Positions 18,066 through 27,674 of a DNA stretch of 64,000 nucleotides are shown piece after piece. How positions within the stretch are numbered: the first letter of the stretch is position 1; the number at the start of each line of letters is the position of its first letter. A model generated the notes under the pieces. It saw nothing but the letters and a program-made list of their open reading frames with translations. It ran no database searches and was not told where the DNA came from. The stretch is from Rouxiella badensis (lineage in GTDB: Bacteria; Pseudomonadota; Gammaproteobacteria; Enterobacterales; Enterobacteriaceae): positions 142,294-206,293 of the forward strand of contig NZ_MRWE01000003.1 in assembly GCF_002093665.1 (NCBI RefSeq), given 5' to 3'. A program made the translations under genes and the position numbers.

Positions 18066-19259
18066 TTACTGTACGGCAGCAAACGCCGCGGCAACCTGTT
18101 CCACGTTGTGGTGATTCAGGCCGGCCATGCAAACACGGCCGCTGGCAATCAGGTACACGCCAAACTCTTCACGCAGTCTGTCAACCTGAGCGGCGCTGAA
18201 ACCGGTGTAGCCGAACATCCCACGCTGTTGCAGCAGATAGTCGAAATCGCGACCCGGCAGGGCTTTCTTCAGGCTGTTTACCAGCACCTGACGCATTTCG
18301 ATAATACGTGTGCGCATGGTTTCAACTTCTGCCAGCCACTGTGCCTTCAGCGCAGCGTCATTCAGCACGGTCTCAACCACTTTTGCGCCAAAGTTTGGCG
18401 GGCTTGAGTAGTTGCGACGTACGGTCGCTTTCAGCTGACCCAGCACGCGGCCCGACGCTTCGCTGTTTTCACAGACCACGGACAGTCCACCCACGCGCTC
18501 GCCGTACAGCGAGAAGATTTTAGAGAACGAGTTGCTGACCAGCATGTTCACGCCCGCAGCAGCCATCGCGCGAATCGCGTAGGCGTCTTCATTCATGCCA
18601 TCGCCAAAGCCCTGATAGGCAATGTCGAGGAACGGAATGAGTTCACGCTGCTTCACCAGCTCAATCACCTGGTCCCACTGGGACTGCGTCAAATCAGAAC
18701 CGGTCGGGTTATGGCAGCAAGGGTGCAACAGCACGATGCTTTGCGCGGGCAGGGTCTGCAGGGTATCGATCATACCGGCAAAGTTAACGCCCAGCTTTTC
18801 GGCATCAAAGTAAGGATAGGTGTGCACCTTGAAACCTGCGCCAGCGAAAATCGCGACGTGGTTGTCCCAGGTCGGATTACTGACCCAAACTTCTGAATTT
18901 GGGAAGTAGTGCTTCAGGAAGTCAGCACCCACTTTCAACGCACCCGAGCCACCCACGGTCTGAATAGTGGCGATACGCTGCTGCTGCAGTGCGGTATGTT
19001 CAGCACCAAACAACAGTTTCTGGATGCTGCTGCGATAGCCTGCAAGGCCTTCCATCGGCAGATAAACCGAGGCGGTCTGAGGCTGCGCATTCAGTTGGTT
19101 TTCAGCGGCTTCGACAGCACCAAGCTGTGGGATAATCCCTTTATCGTCGTAATACAGACCGATACTCAGGTTGACCTTTTTCTCTCTCGGATCGTTCTTG
19201 AAGCTTTCCATCAGCGACAGAATTGGGTCACCGGCATAAGCATCAACATGTTGGAACAC
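18066..19259 (-). CDS. tyrB: Aromatic amino acid aminotransferase
   Basis: This 397-residue class I PLP aminotransferase begins [20 protein letters not shown]. The Schiff-base lysine lies in [18 protein letters not shown] (near residue 258), and the conserved arginine that binds substrate carboxylate is in the C-terminal part ([10 protein letters not shown]). [12 protein letters not shown] is the PLP-binding loop. TyrB makes tyrosine, phenylalanine and leucine from their keto acids with glutamate. AspC is the closest paralogue. The position between yjbQR and alr, as in E. coli, favours TyrB. A pheC-like gene 1.7 kb away would supply phenylpyruvate. Confidence 0.92.
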   Translation of the reverse strand: MFQHVDAYAGDPILSLMESFKNDPREKKVNLSIGLYYDDKGIIPQLGAVEAAENQLNAQPQTASVYLPMEGLAGYRSSIQKLLFGAEHTALQQQRIATIQTVGGSGALKVGADFLKHYFPNSEVWVSNPTWDNHVAIFAGAGFKVHTYPYFDAEKLGVNFAGMIDTLQTLPAQSIVLLHPCCHNPTGSDLTQSQWDQVIELVKQRELIPFLDIAYQGFGDGMNEDAYAIRAMAAAGVNMLVSNSFSKIFSLYGERVGGLSVVCENSEASGRVLGQLKATVRRNYSSPPNFGAKVVETVLNDAALKAQWLAEVETMRTRIIEMRQVLVNSLKKALPGRDFDYLLQQRGMFGYTGFSAAQVDRLREEFGVYLIASGRVCMAGLNHHNVEQVAAAFAAVQ

Positions 19260-19387
19260 GGTATATTTCTCCTTGGAATTGTATCTTGGACAAGCGTCAG
19301 AGCCCGGTTCAAGGGGATCTGTTATGTCGAAGCACCGACTTTTACTGCTGTTTTTATTATCACGTAGACTAACAAATATCGCTCAAC

Positions 19388-19415
19388 AAGATCACATTAA
19401 TGTTGTGATCTTTTT
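19388..19415. terminator. Hairpin terminator after yitT-like gene
   Basis: AAGATCACA (19388-19396) pairs perfectly with TGTGATCTT (19404-19412) around a 7-base loop. It begins directly at the stop codon of the minus-strand YitT-like gene. The longer T-run is on the plus side, and the minus side has TTGTTG only, so efficiency in the minus direction is uncertain. Confidence 0.6.
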
Positions 19416-20034
19416 AAACCCTATAGCGGCCCGGACGGTGGTTCATCGCGATGATCAGATTCAGCACGAACGCGCCAAGAATCGAGGCGATCAGCATCGG
19501 AATACTCACCACAAACAGCGACGCAAGCACTATCACGAAATCCACGCCCATCTGCAGTTTACCGGCGCGAATGCCGTATTTGTCCTGCAAATACAGCGAG
19601 AGGATATTCATGCCGCCCAGGCTCGCCTTGTGGCGGAACAGCACGATAAATCCCATTCCCATGATAACGTTACCGAAAAGCACCGCATAAAAAGGCTCGA
19701 GATGGTCGAAATGGATGAAGAGCGGATGCAGACTGGTGAATAAGGAAACCAGTGCCACGGCGCAAAACGTCTTGATAGTGAATGGCCAGCCCATGCGACG
19801 GATCGAGAGCCAGTAAAACGGCAGATTAATGGTGAAAAACACTGCGCCAAAGGAGTAATGCGTCAGATAGTGAATCAGAAATGCCATGCCCGCGGTGCTC
19901 CCGGTCAATGCGCCCGACTGGCGTAACATCATCACGCCAAAAGAGACCATCAGGGTGCCCATAAGAATGGCCAGCACGTCTTCGAGCCAGGTATGCTCAA
20001 CGCGAGGCTGTGTGATGCTGTCGATGTTATCCAT
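19414..20034 (-). CDS. YitT/YczE-family membrane protein
   Basis: The ATG at 20032-20034 gives a 206-residue protein starting MDNIDSITQPRVEHTWLEDV. Earlier in-frame starts add a non-conserved stretch. It has five to six hydrophobic helices with the YitT-family (DUF161) pattern: GTLMVSFGVMMLRQSGALTG, then TGSTAGMAFL and NVIMGMGFIVLFRHKASLGG. The last of these carries the glycine motif seen in this family. The protein sits in the inner membrane, and its role is unknown. It stands alone between tyrB and a regulator, with a hairpin directly at its stop codon. Confidence 0.8.
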   Translation of the reverse strand: MDNIDSITQPRVEHTWLEDVLAILMGTLMVSFGVMMLRQSGALTGSTAGMAFLIHYLTHYSFGAVFFTINLPFYWLSIRRMGWPFTIKTFCAVALVSLFTSLHPLFIHFDHLEPFYAVLFGNVIMGMGFIVLFRHKASLGGMNILSLYLQDKYGIRAGKLQMGVDFVIVLASLFVVSIPMLIASILGAFVLNLIIAMNHRPGRYRV

Positions 20035-20311
20035 AGAATGCCTGTCGCCTATAAAAATAAAAATGCCGTGCGGGCTATGCATGCCCGCTGGGATCGCTGA
20101 ATTTTTATAGATAATTAACGACAGCACGCAAGAAGGCAATCGTTTTCGCACAAATCAACCACAATAAATCGTAATTTTACTCAACTCACGCAAATTTTGG
20201 TTTTAAGTGGATATTTTCGTGCATAAAACGCGTTAATAATGCACCAGGTTAGTGAAATTGCACCAATCTGGTTCATCTTCAGGCTACCGGTAGTCGGCTT
20301 AATATTCTCTG

Positions 20312-20779
20312 CTAAGCCGGGGTCGTCAGCAGGCCATTCTCTTTTATACGATTCAGCACCACGGAGGTTTTAATATGGGCAACGCTTTTGTGGACTGAGA
20401 GAATATGGCTTATCAAAGTGCTTAAACCCGCTAAGTCTGCCACCGCAACCTTCAACAAATAGTCGGCATCACCGGTCGTTTTATAAGCATCGATGACCGC
20501 ATCCACCTGCTCCAGCATTTTATGAAAATCTTCAACATTTTCAGGCAAATGATTGATTAACCTAATTTCTATCAGGCCAATCATGCCCAACCCCAGCGCC
20601 TCGGGCGCAAGACGGGCGTGATAGCCCATGATCATCTGTTGCTGTTCGAGGCCTATTCTTCTGCGCGAACACTGGGACGCAGACAGCCCCACAATTTCGC
20701 TGAGTTCCTGGTTGGTTAACCTGCCGTTAGCCTGTAATAAGGTCAAGATTTTCAAGTCGTAATCATCAATGCTGTACAT
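20312..20779 (-). CDS. Lrp/AsnC-family regulator
   Basis: This 155-residue Lrp/AsnC-type regulator starts MYSIDDYDLKILTLLQANGR. Its helix-turn-helix lies at residues 18-50 (LTNQELSEIVGLSASQCSRR). The ligand-binding RAM domain follows at about 65-145, with DAVIDAYKTTGDADYLLKV as its conserved core. These proteins sense amino acids and bind DNA as dimers or octamers. It is divergent from the pheC-like gene, with 175 bases between starts, and probably controls it in response to an aromatic or other amino acid. That is an inference from arrangement. Confidence 0.88.
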   Translation of the reverse strand: MYSIDDYDLKILTLLQANGRLTNQELSEIVGLSASQCSRRRIGLEQQQMIMGYHARLAPEALGLGMIGLIEIRLINHLPENVEDFHKMLEQVDAVIDAYKTTGDADYLLKVAVADLAGLSTLISHILSVHKSVAHIKTSVVLNRIKENGLLTTPA

Positions 20780-20954
20780 GGCTGCTCACCTGCTTATCGA
20801 TTTTATTCATAAACACACTACCAGTTTTTTTAGGGCCGAACTTTCCCTTTATGACGTGACGGGCGTTTTTTCCATTCAAACCTCTGTTTACTTTGCATTA
20901 ACCCTGCCATTTTGGCGAATATGGATGCGCAGTTTTATCAAACAAGGAAAAATA

Positions 20955-21743
20955 ATGAAAAAGATGCTTCTGACCCTTAGCCTGCTGATAGCAGGAACCG
21001 CTGCGGCGCAGGCTGAAGGCACCTCTTCCCATCTCGACAGAGTGCTGCAGAAAGGCTCCCTCAACGTTTGCACCACCGGTGACTACAAGCCTTATACCTA
21101 TTTACGCCCGGACGGACAGTATGAGGGGATAGACGTCGCCATGGCGCAGTCACTGGCCGCAAGCCTCGGGGTGAAGGTCAACTGGGTAAAAACCACCTGG
21201 AAAACAATGATGGACGATATGACCTCAAACCGGTGCGATATCGCCATGGGGGGCATTTCCGTCACACTGCCACGCCAGCAGAAAGCCTGGTTTGCCAACG
21301 TGCTCGATCAGGATGGCAAAATCCCTTTGGTACGCTGCGAAGATGCGCATAAATATCAGACCATTACCCAATTAAACCGACCTGAAGTACGCCTTCTCGA
21401 ACCGGCCGGCGGCACCAATGAAGCCTTTGTACACGCCTATCTGCCGCAGGCCCATCTCGAGCTCTCGCATGACAATCTGGCTATCTTCCAGCGGTTAGTC
21501 GACAAAAAAGCTGACGTGATGGTCACCGACGCCTCGGAGGCGCTGTTCCAGCAGAAACACTATCCGAAACTGTGCGCAGTCAACCCTAAAAAGCCGTTAC
21601 AGTATGGCGAGAAGGCCTACCTGCTGCCGAAGGATGATATTAGCTGGAAGATGTACGTCGATCAGTGGCTGCATCTGAGCAAGGCTAACGGCGATTATCA
21701 AAAGATCATTGGCCAATGGCTGGCGTCAGGCAAGAAGTCCTGA
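20955..21743 (+). CDS. pheC: Periplasmic cyclohexadienyl (prephenate/arogenate) dehydratase, PheC-like
   Basis: The ATG at 20955, after AAGGAAA, gives a 262-residue protein. It has a Sec signal peptide (MKKMLLTLSLLIAGTAAAQA) and a mature domain of the type-2 periplasmic-binding fold. It follows Pseudomonas PheC closely: LDRVLQKGSLNVCTTGDYKP, DVAMAQSLAASLG, NRCDIAMGGISVTLPRQQKA, PAGGTNEAF, MVTDASEA, LCAVNPKKPLQYGEKAYLLP and YVDQWLHLS. PheC converts prephenate to phenylpyruvate, or arogenate to phenylalanine, in the periplasm. No permease or ATPase is adjacent, which argues against a simple ABC binding protein. It is divergent from an AsnC-type regulator. An amino-acid binding protein is the alternative. 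Confidence 0.82.
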   Translation: MKKMLLTLSLLIAGTAAAQAEGTSSHLDRVLQKGSLNVCTTGDYKPYTYLRPDGQYEGIDVAMAQSLAASLGVKVNWVKTTWKTMMDDMTSNRCDIAMGGISVTLPRQQKAWFANVLDQDGKIPLVRCEDAHKYQTITQLNRPEVRLLEPAGGTNEAFVHAYLPQAHLELSHDNLAIFQRLVDKKADVMVTDASEALFQQKHYPKLCAVNPKKPLQYGEKAYLLPKDDISWKMYVDQWLHLSKANGDYQKIIGQWLASGKKS

Positions 21744-21748
21744 AACAG

Positions 21749-21778
21749 AAAGGGCCGCTGAGAATGGGGCGGCCCTTG
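21749..21778. terminator. Bidirectional terminator between pheC and alr
   Basis: AAGGGCCGC (21750-21758) pairs with GCGGCCCTT (21769-21777) around a 10-base loop. It lies between the convergent stop codons of the pheC-like gene and alr. The T-tracts are short. Confidence 0.7.
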
Positions 21779-21783
21779 AAGCG

Positions 21784-22863
21784 TTAGTCGCCCGTGTAGG
21801 TACGAACGACCCTTGAGGTAAGCGTGGTGATGAGCTCGTAGGCGCTAATACCGGTGGCAGCCGCGATGCGTTCAACCGGCAACGCGGGCCCCCATAGAAT
21901 TGCCTCGTCACCAACCTGGTCCTGCGCGTTGGGTCCTAAATCAACCGAGAGCATGTCCATCGAGACACGACCGACTATCGGCACACTACGGCCGTTGACC
22001 AAAACGGGTGTACCGCTTGGCGCACTGCGCGGATATCCGTCGCCATACCCGATAGCGACCACGCCTAAACGCGTGTCGCGTGGGCTTACCCAGGTGGCGC
22101 CGTAACCCACCGGCTCTCCTGCACGATGTTCACGTACCGCTATCAGGCTCGAGGTCAGCGTCATCGCTGGACGACAACCGTATTCTCTCGCTTCGGTACT
22201 GGCCATCGGCGATACGCCATAAAGGATAATGCCTGGACGCACCAGATCCAGATGGCTCGCAGGCCACAGCAGCGTACCGCCCGAGGCCGCAATCGACTTT
22301 ATGCCCGGTTTAGCCTGGGCAAACGCCTGAAAGCACTGAAGCTGCTTCAGGGTGTAATCATTTTCAGGCTCGTCTGCACAGCTGAAGTGACTCATCATAT
22401 TCACCGGCTGAATCACATTGGCGCACTGGCTGAGACGCTGATAGAACGCTTCGGCGTTCTCCGGCAACACGCCCAAACGGTGCATGCCGGTGTCGAGTTT
22501 CATCCATACCTTAAGCGGCGCACTCAGCTGCGCGCGCTCGAGCGCCTCAAGCTGCTCAACGCTGTGCACCGCCGTATCCAGACCATTTGCTACCAGCAGA
22601 GGTAAATCCTCGGCGGAGAAAAAACCTTCCAGCAATAAAATCGGCTTGAGAATACCGCCAGCACGCAGCGCCAGCGCCTCGCTCAAACGGGCCACGCCAT
22701 AACAATCGGCATCCTGCAAACTGCGCGCCGCCTCAAGCAGCCCGTGCCCATAGGCGTTTGCTTTTACTACTGCCACCACCCGACTCTGCGGCGCAATATG
22801 CCTAATGCGCTGTAAATTATGACGCAGGGCGCTGCTATCAATCACAGCCGTAGCCGCCTTCAT
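21784..22863 (-). CDS. alr: Alanine racemase
   Basis: This 359-residue PLP enzyme makes D-alanine for peptidoglycan. The cofactor lysine is in [13 protein letters not shown] (near residue 34). The opposite catalytic tyrosine lies in [13 protein letters not shown] (near 255) of the C-terminal beta domain. GMHRLGV and SMDMLSVDL are also family signatures. It lies directly downstream of dnaB on the same strand (89 bases), as in enteric chromosomes, and is read toward tyrB. It is the biosynthetic-type Alr by position, although sequence alone does not separate it from DadX. Confidence 0.96.
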   Translation of the reverse strand: MKAATAVIDSSALRHNLQRIRHIAPQSRVVAVVKANAYGHGLLEAARSLQDADCYGVARLSEALALRAGGILKPILLLEGFFSAEDLPLLVANGLDTAVHSVEQLEALERAQLSAPLKVWMKLDTGMHRLGVLPENAEAFYQRLSQCANVIQPVNMMSHFSCADEPENDYTLKQLQCFQAFAQAKPGIKSIAASGGTLLWPASHLDLVRPGIILYGVSPMASTEAREYGCRPAMTLTSSLIAVREHRAGEPVGYGATWVSPRDTRLGVVAIGYGDGYPRSAPSGTPVLVNGRSVPIVGRVSMDMLSVDLGPNAQDQVGDEAILWGPALPVERIAAATGISAYELITTLTSRVVRTYTGD

Positions 22864-22952
22864 TGCGTGTCCTTATGAAGAAATTGATGAAAAGGTTTTA
22901 GCTTGTTCTTTTAACTCGAAATCAGGGGCAAGCACGCTAGCCAGCCTAAGCA

Positions 22953-24362
22953 TTAGTCTTCGTCGTATTGCGGGCCGCCGTAGTTATCGAATCGCGACCA
23001 CTGACCGTTAAATGTGAGGCGAACCGTGCCTATCGGACCGTTACGCTGTTTGCCGAGAATGATTTGCGCGATCCCCTTTTCTTCGCTGTTGTCGTGATAG
23101 ACCTCGTCGCGATAGATAAACATGATCAAGTCGGCGTCCTGCTCGATGGAACCAGATTCACGGAGGTCGGAGTTGACCGGGCGCTTATCGGCACGCTGCT
23201 CCAGGCTTCGGTTCAGCTGAGAAAGCGCCACCACCGGCACCTGCAGCTCTTTCGCCAACGCCTTGAGCGAGCGTGAAATCTCGGCGATTTCCAGGGTACG
23301 GTTGTCAGACAGAGAAGGCACGCGCATCAGTTGAAGGTAGTCAATCATGATGAGGCTCAGGCCGCCGTGCTCACGGAAGATACGGCGCGCACGTGAACGT
23401 ACCTCGGTTGGCGTCAGGCCGGAGGAGTCATCGATATACATGTTACGTTTTTCGAGCAGGATCCCCATGGTGCTGGAAATACGCGCCCAGTCTTCATCGT
23501 CAAGCTGACCGGTACGGATACGGGTCTGGTCAACGCGGGACAGCGAGGCCAGCATACGCATCATCAGTTGATCGCCGGGCATCTCGAGGCTGAAGATAAG
23601 CACCGGTTTTTCCTGCATCATCGCGGCGTTTTCGCACAGGTTCATGGCGAAGGTGGTTTTACCCATCGACGGACGAGCTGCGACGATGATTAAGTCGGAC
23701 TTCTGCAAGCCAGCCGTTTTCTTGTCGAGATCGCTATAGCCGGTCGACACGCCGGTTACGCCGTCGTGTGGGCGTTGGAACAGCTCTTCGATACGCGCAA
23801 CGGTGCTTTCCAGAATGCGGTCGACGCTTTTCGGGCCTTCATCTTTATTGGCGCGGCTTTCTGCAATCTGAAAGACGCGGGACTCGGCCAGGTCCAGCAG
23901 GTCTTCGCTGCTGCGGCCCTGCGGATCGTAACCCGCATCGGCAATTTCGTTAGCAACAGAAATCATCTCGCGCACAACTGCACGTTCACGCACGATGTCG
24001 GCATATGCGCCGATGTTTGCCGCACTTGGCGTATTTTTTGACAGCTCTGCCAGATAGGCAAAACCGCCCACCGAGTCCAGATCCCCTTTCTGCTCGAGAG
24101 ACTCTGACAGCGTGATAAGGTCGATAGGCTTACTCATCTCGAGCAATCGCTGCATCTCGGTGAAAATCAGGCGATGCGGACGGCTGAAGAAGTCATTGCT
24201 GACCACGCGTTCGGCGACGTTGTCCCAGCGTTCGTTGTCCAGCATCAGGCCACCCAGCACAGACTGCTCGGCCTCCAAAGAGTGTGGCGGAAGCTTTAGC
24301 CCTTCCATCTGACGATCGCGTGGTTCGTTCGGTTTGTTGGTTGGTTTGTTGTTTCCGGCCAT
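22953..24362 (-). CDS. dnaB: Replicative DNA helicase DnaB
   Basis: The ATG at 24360-24362 gives 469 residues starting MAGNNKPTNKPNEPRDRQME. A longer reading frame extends upstream without conservation. The N-terminal primase-binding domain (about residues 25-130) begins with PPHSLEAEQSVLGGLMLDN. The RecA-like motor carries Walker A in ARPSMGKTTFAMNL (near residue 230) and Walker B in LIMIDYLQLM. SNDFFSRPHR and QLNRSLEQRADKRPVNSDLR are also highly conserved. DnaB forms the hexameric replication-fork helicase, loaded by DnaC. No intein is present. Confidence 0.98.
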   Translation of the reverse strand: MAGNNKPTNKPNEPRDRQMEGLKLPPHSLEAEQSVLGGLMLDNERWDNVAERVVSNDFFSRPHRLIFTEMQRLLEMSKPIDLITLSESLEQKGDLDSVGGFAYLAELSKNTPSAANIGAYADIVRERAVVREMISVANEIADAGYDPQGRSSEDLLDLAESRVFQIAESRANKDEGPKSVDRILESTVARIEELFQRPHDGVTGVSTGYSDLDKKTAGLQKSDLIIVAARPSMGKTTFAMNLCENAAMMQEKPVLIFSLEMPGDQLMMRMLASLSRVDQTRIRTGQLDDEDWARISSTMGILLEKRNMYIDDSSGLTPTEVRSRARRIFREHGGLSLIMIDYLQLMRVPSLSDNRTLEIAEISRSLKALAKELQVPVVALSQLNRSLEQRADKRPVNSDLRESGSIEQDADLIMFIYRDEVYHDNSEEKGIAQIILGKQRNGPIGTVRLTFNGQWSRFDNYGGPQYDED

Positions 24363-24567
24363 GGGTAAATGCTTTCCTACTATGAATAACTGGCTTGGCA
24401 GAGCTTGCGTGAGGTTCGAGGTGAACCCTGATAACGCGTCAGTATACCGAATTATAATTCCTTGTGATGCCTCATTTCCAAACGGTCTTAGCACAGCACG
24501 TCCGTCACTAGGAAAGGCAAATTAATTAGCGTAGGGTGAAATCCATCACTTAAAACGAGGAAAGAAA

Positions 24568-25554
24568 ATGGCTAAGCGTATCCAGTTCAGCGCAACAGGC
24601 GGTCCGGAAGTTTTAGAGTATGTTGATTTTGAACCTAAAGATCCCGCTGCGGGCGAAGTCCAGGTCGAGAACAAGGCGATTGGTATCAACTATATCGATA
24701 CCTATGTGCGCAGCGGCCTCTATCCCGCGCCGCTGCCTTCCGGGCTAGGCAGCGAGGCGGCTGGTGTCGTGACCAAAGTGGGCACTGGAGTCAGCCATAT
24801 CAAGGTCGGCGATCGCGTAGTTTATGCGCAGTCTTCACTGGGTGCCTACAGCGAGTATCACAACGTGCCTGCGCAGAAGGTTGCTGTCCTGCCTGAGGGC
24901 ATCAGCTTTGAACAGGCCGCGGCCTCCTTCCTTAAAGGCCTGACCGTACAGTATTTATTCCGCCAGACCCATAAAATCAAAGCCGGTGATATCTTCCTGT
25001 TCCATGCCGCCGCCGGTGGCGTTGGGCTTATTGCCAGCCAGTGGGCCAAAGCGCTGGGGGCAAAACTGATTGGAACCGTCGGCTCTGACGAGAAAGCCGC
25101 ACTGGCGAAAGAAGCCGGTGCATGGGCCACGATTAACTACCAGACTGAGGATATTGCTGCGCGCGTCGCTGAGCTGACACAGGGCGAAAAAGTCTCAGTG
25201 GTCTACGATTCGGTTGGCAAGAGCACCTGGCTGGCTTCGCTCGACAGCCTCAAACGCCACGGTTTGCTGGTGAGTTTTGGTAATGCATCGGGTCCGGTGA
25301 AGGACGTCGATTTGGGCATTCTGAACCAGAAAGGCTCACTGTTTGTCACCCGCCCTTCTCTGAATGGCTATATCACAACGCAGGAAGAGCTGGCTGCGGC
25401 AAGCGAAGAGCTGTTCTCGCTAATTGCCAGCGATGCCATCAAGGTCGATGTCAAAGACGCACAGAAATTCCCGCTGTCACAGGCACGCAGAGCCCATGAG
25501 ACGCTGGAAAGCCGCGCCACTACCGGCTCAAGCCTGCTCATTCCGGGTTCATAA
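24568..25554 (+). CDS. qorA: NADPH quinone oxidoreductase
   Basis: This 328-residue zeta-crystallin-type quinone reductase starts MAKRIQFSATGGPEVLEYVD. It has the GroES-like domain with GINYIDTYVRSGLYP and GLGSEAAGVV. The nucleotide-binding fold carries HAAAGGVGLIASQWAKALGA (near residue 148). QorA reduces quinones by one electron using NADPH in the cytoplasm and lacks the zinc ligands of alcohol dehydrogenases. It is divergent from dnaB, as in E. coli, with 205 bases between starts and a GAGGAAAG ribosome site. A hairpin follows the stop. Confidence 0.95.
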   Translation: MAKRIQFSATGGPEVLEYVDFEPKDPAAGEVQVENKAIGINYIDTYVRSGLYPAPLPSGLGSEAAGVVTKVGTGVSHIKVGDRVVYAQSSLGAYSEYHNVPAQKVAVLPEGISFEQAAASFLKGLTVQYLFRQTHKIKAGDIFLFHAAAGGVGLIASQWAKALGAKLIGTVGSDEKAALAKEAGAWATINYQTEDIAARVAELTQGEKVSVVYDSVGKSTWLASLDSLKRHGLLVSFGNASGPVKDVDLGILNQKGSLFVTRPSLNGYITTQEELAAASEELFSLIASDAIKVDVKDAQKFPLSQARRAHETLESRATTGSSLLIPGS

Positions 25555-25567
25555 GTCTGTAAATGCA

Positions 25568-25595
25568 AAGAGGGCTCCGGTTAAGGAGCCCTCTT
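25568..25595 (+). terminator. Terminator after qorA
   Basis: AAGAGGGCTCC (25568-25578) pairs with GGAGCCCTCTT (25585-25595), an 11-base-pair stem. Only a short T-run follows. It lies 14 bases after the qorA stop. Confidence 0.8.
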
Positions 25596-25926
25596 ATGCT
25601 GTTCTTTCGTCAATCACGTTGAGTTCAGAACGGTACTGCCTGTAGGTTACTGCAAGGTAAATCTGGGGACGATGTCGCTTGAGCAACTATTTTTGGCCGC
25701 ACCAGATCGGATGAAATTTTTTCGTAAATACGATGCATTCATCCTAACAGCGTGCCATGTTAAAAAATATGATTAATTCGCATGGAAAGCATTTTATCGC
25801 TCAACCTGTGATCGAGCCCACATAAGTAAAAGTTATGCCTGCACAATTACATTTACAATGTTGAGGCGTTTCACCTATATCCATGAAAATAATGACGTTT
25901 ATATTTTAATCATCCATTTGACTGGC
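25596..25926. other. Gene-free AT-rich stretch between qorA and pspG
   Basis: About 330 bases between the qorA terminator and the pspG stop hold no open frame, RNA gene or repeat that I can support. The sequence is noticeably more AT-rich than its neighbours. Confidence 0.5.
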
Positions 25927-26175
25927 TTAAGGTAATCTTCTGTTTCTATATCGTGACTTATAAACAGGTTTTTCTGGCTGTTTTACGGCGCGATAAATCC
26001 ACACCGCGACCACCGCCAAAATCAGCCAAGGCAACATTTTAATAACAAACGTCAACAATCCGCCCAGCATCATCAGCGCAAACGCAACCACCAGCGCCGC
26101 AACCATCCCCAGTAAAGAGATGCCGGTCAGCAACAGCATAAAGAAAAAACCCAGCACGAATAATACTGCCAACAT
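25927..26175 (-). CDS. pspG: Envelope stress (phage shock) protein G
   Basis: The ATG at 26173-26175 gives an 82-residue inner-membrane protein starting MLAVLFVLGFFFMLLLTG. It matches E. coli PspG in its two hydrophobic segments (residues 1-50 as a hairpin, then LPWLILAVVAVWIYRAVK) and its basic C-terminus with the YKSRYRNRR pattern. PspG is part of the phage-shock response to membrane damage, under PspF and sigma-54. A sigma-54-type promoter is visible upstream at 26266-26281. The gene lies between qorA and dusA, as in E. coli. Confidence 0.92.
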   Translation of the reverse strand: MLAVLFVLGFFFMLLLTGISLLGMVAALVVAFALMMLGGLLTFVIKMLPWLILAVVAVWIYRAVKQPEKPVYKSRYRNRRLP

Positions 26176-26265
26176 GATATGACTCCTCGGGCAAGAATGG
26201 CGGGCCGCAATCTGCCCGTTAACAGGCAAAATCGGCACCAGGAAGTGCTTTCAACACAGGGATAT

Positions 26266-26281
26266 ATCAAGAAACGTGCCA
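26266..26281 (-). promoter_or_regulatory. Candidate sigma-54 promoter of pspG
   Basis: On the minus strand the sequence is TGGCACGTTTCTTGAT, close to the sigma-54 consensus TGGCACG-N4-TTGCA. It has GG at -24, correct ten-base spacing and GA in place of GC at -12. It lies about 90 bases upstream of the pspG start. Sigma-54 control of pspG is established in E. coli. Confidence 0.65.
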
Positions 26282-26318
26282 GAGAAGAGGGTTTTTTAAT
26301 ACGTTGATATTCAATGGG

Positions 26319-26351
26319 TTATTTCACCCACCGCCACGGCGGGTGAAATAA
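26319..26351. repeat. Perfect 11-bp inverted repeat downstream of dusA
   Basis: TTATTTCACCC (26319-26329) pairs with GGGTGAAATAA (26341-26351) around a short GC-rich centre that can itself pair (CCG/CGG). It lies between dusA and pspG. It has no T-run on the dusA exit side, so it may be a weak terminator or an mRNA 3'-end stabiliser. Confidence 0.6.
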
Positions 26352-26392
26352 TGTGGTCAGAAAGACTAACTATTGGTTAATTCTCGCTACCC

Positions 26393-27451
26393 TTAAGCTT
26401 CGCTGGCTGCCATCTGCGGACGTGTCACCAACGACAGTGCCTGCTCGACTACCTCAACGCCTGCACCCGGCTTGTGCGCGTTCTCGCTTAAATGTCTGCG
26501 CCATTGGCGTGCCCCCGGTATCCCCTGGAAAATGCCGAGGATATGGCGAGTAATATGGCCAAGATAGGTCCCTTTCGAGAGCTCGGCTTCAATATACGGA
26601 TACAGCGCGCGGATCACGTCAGGCCCGGTCAACCCTGACGCCTCGCGACCAAACAGACGTTGGTCAACGTCGAGCAGAATAGACGGATTTTGATAGACTT
26701 CACGTCCGATCATCACGCCATCCATGTGCTGCAGATGCGCTTGTGCTTCGTCGAGACTTTTAATCCCCCCGTTAATCGCCATCGTCAGATGCGGAAAATC
26801 ACGCTTGAGTTGATAGACCCGAGGGTAATCCAGCGGCGGCACTTCACGGTTTTCTTTTGGGCTAAGCCCCGACAGCCATGCCTTGCGCGCGTGAATGATA
26901 AAGGTGTCGCATTCGCCACGTTCGGAGACCTGCTGCACGAAATCACACAGGAATGCGTAGCTGTCCAGCGTGTCGATGCCAATGCGCGTCTTGACGGTGA
27001 CAGGAATGGACACCACGTCACGCATTGCCTTGATGCAGTCCGCAACCAGAGAGGCCTGAGCCATCAGGCAGGCACCGAACATGCCGTTCTGCACTCGATC
27101 CGACGGGCAGCCAACGTTGAGATTGATTTCATCATAGCCACGCTGCTCGGCCAGTTTGGCGCAGGTTGCCAGGTCTTGCGGATTGCTGCCGCCCAGCTGA
27201 AGCGAAACCGGATGTTCCTGCTCACCAAAAGCCAGATAATCCCCTTTACCATGGATAATCGCTCCAGTTGTCACCATCTCGGTATACAGCAGCGTATCGC
27301 GGCTCATCAGGCGATGGAAATGACGACAGTGGCGGTCGGTCCAGTCCAGCATTGGCGCGATAGAAAAGCGCTGAGCGGAAAAACGTGAAGGACTCGCATC
27401 AGCATTCGCTGATTCTGGGGAAGGCTTTCCTGGATGATTAATCTCTGACAT
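26393..27451 (-). CDS. dusA: tRNA-dihydrouridine(20/20a) synthase
   Basis: This 352-residue FMN enzyme reduces uridine 20/20a of tRNA to dihydrouridine with NADPH. The Dus core begins at [20 protein letters not shown] (near residue 28). The catalytic cysteine is in [20 protein letters not shown] (near 115-135), and flavin contacts lie in [12 protein letters not shown] and [13 protein letters not shown]. The first about 25 residues (ending DASPSRFS) are variable and may be shortened if a later start is used. The gene is divergent from zur, as in E. coli. Confidence 0.95.
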   Translation of the reverse strand: MSEINHPGKPSPESANADASPSRFSAQRFSIAPMLDWTDRHCRHFHRLMSRDTLLYTEMVTTGAIIHGKGDYLAFGEQEHPVSLQLGGSNPQDLATCAKLAEQRGYDEINLNVGCPSDRVQNGMFGACLMAQASLVADCIKAMRDVVSIPVTVKTRIGIDTLDSYAFLCDFVQQVSERGECDTFIIHARKAWLSGLSPKENREVPPLDYPRVYQLKRDFPHLTMAINGGIKSLDEAQAHLQHMDGVMIGREVYQNPSILLDVDQRLFGREASGLTGPDVIRALYPYIEAELSKGTYLGHITRHILGIFQGIPGARQWRRHLSENAHKPGAGVEVVEQALSLVTRPQMAASEA

Positions 27452-27674
27452 CGACCTGAAATTCGCTGAAAATGGGCTTATGGCGTACCAACGCTTTATA
27501 GGATAACGCGGCTAAAAGCACCGAAATCGTGATAAAGGCTGGAATATGATGGGTGATTATATCACAGAACAAAGATTCGGCATCTCATAGACCCAACGGC
27601 AACTGCGGCATAGCTCTCGGCGATTGTCCAGAAGCGTGATAAAATCAGCATTCTATTTATGCAGAGACGTCGCG

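Noticed and set aside
27553..27565. GTGAT-N3-ATCAC palindrome upstream of dusA and zur, considered as a CRP or Zur site
   Set aside because: The spacing is one base short for CRP and the sequence does not match the Zur consensus, so I do not assign it.
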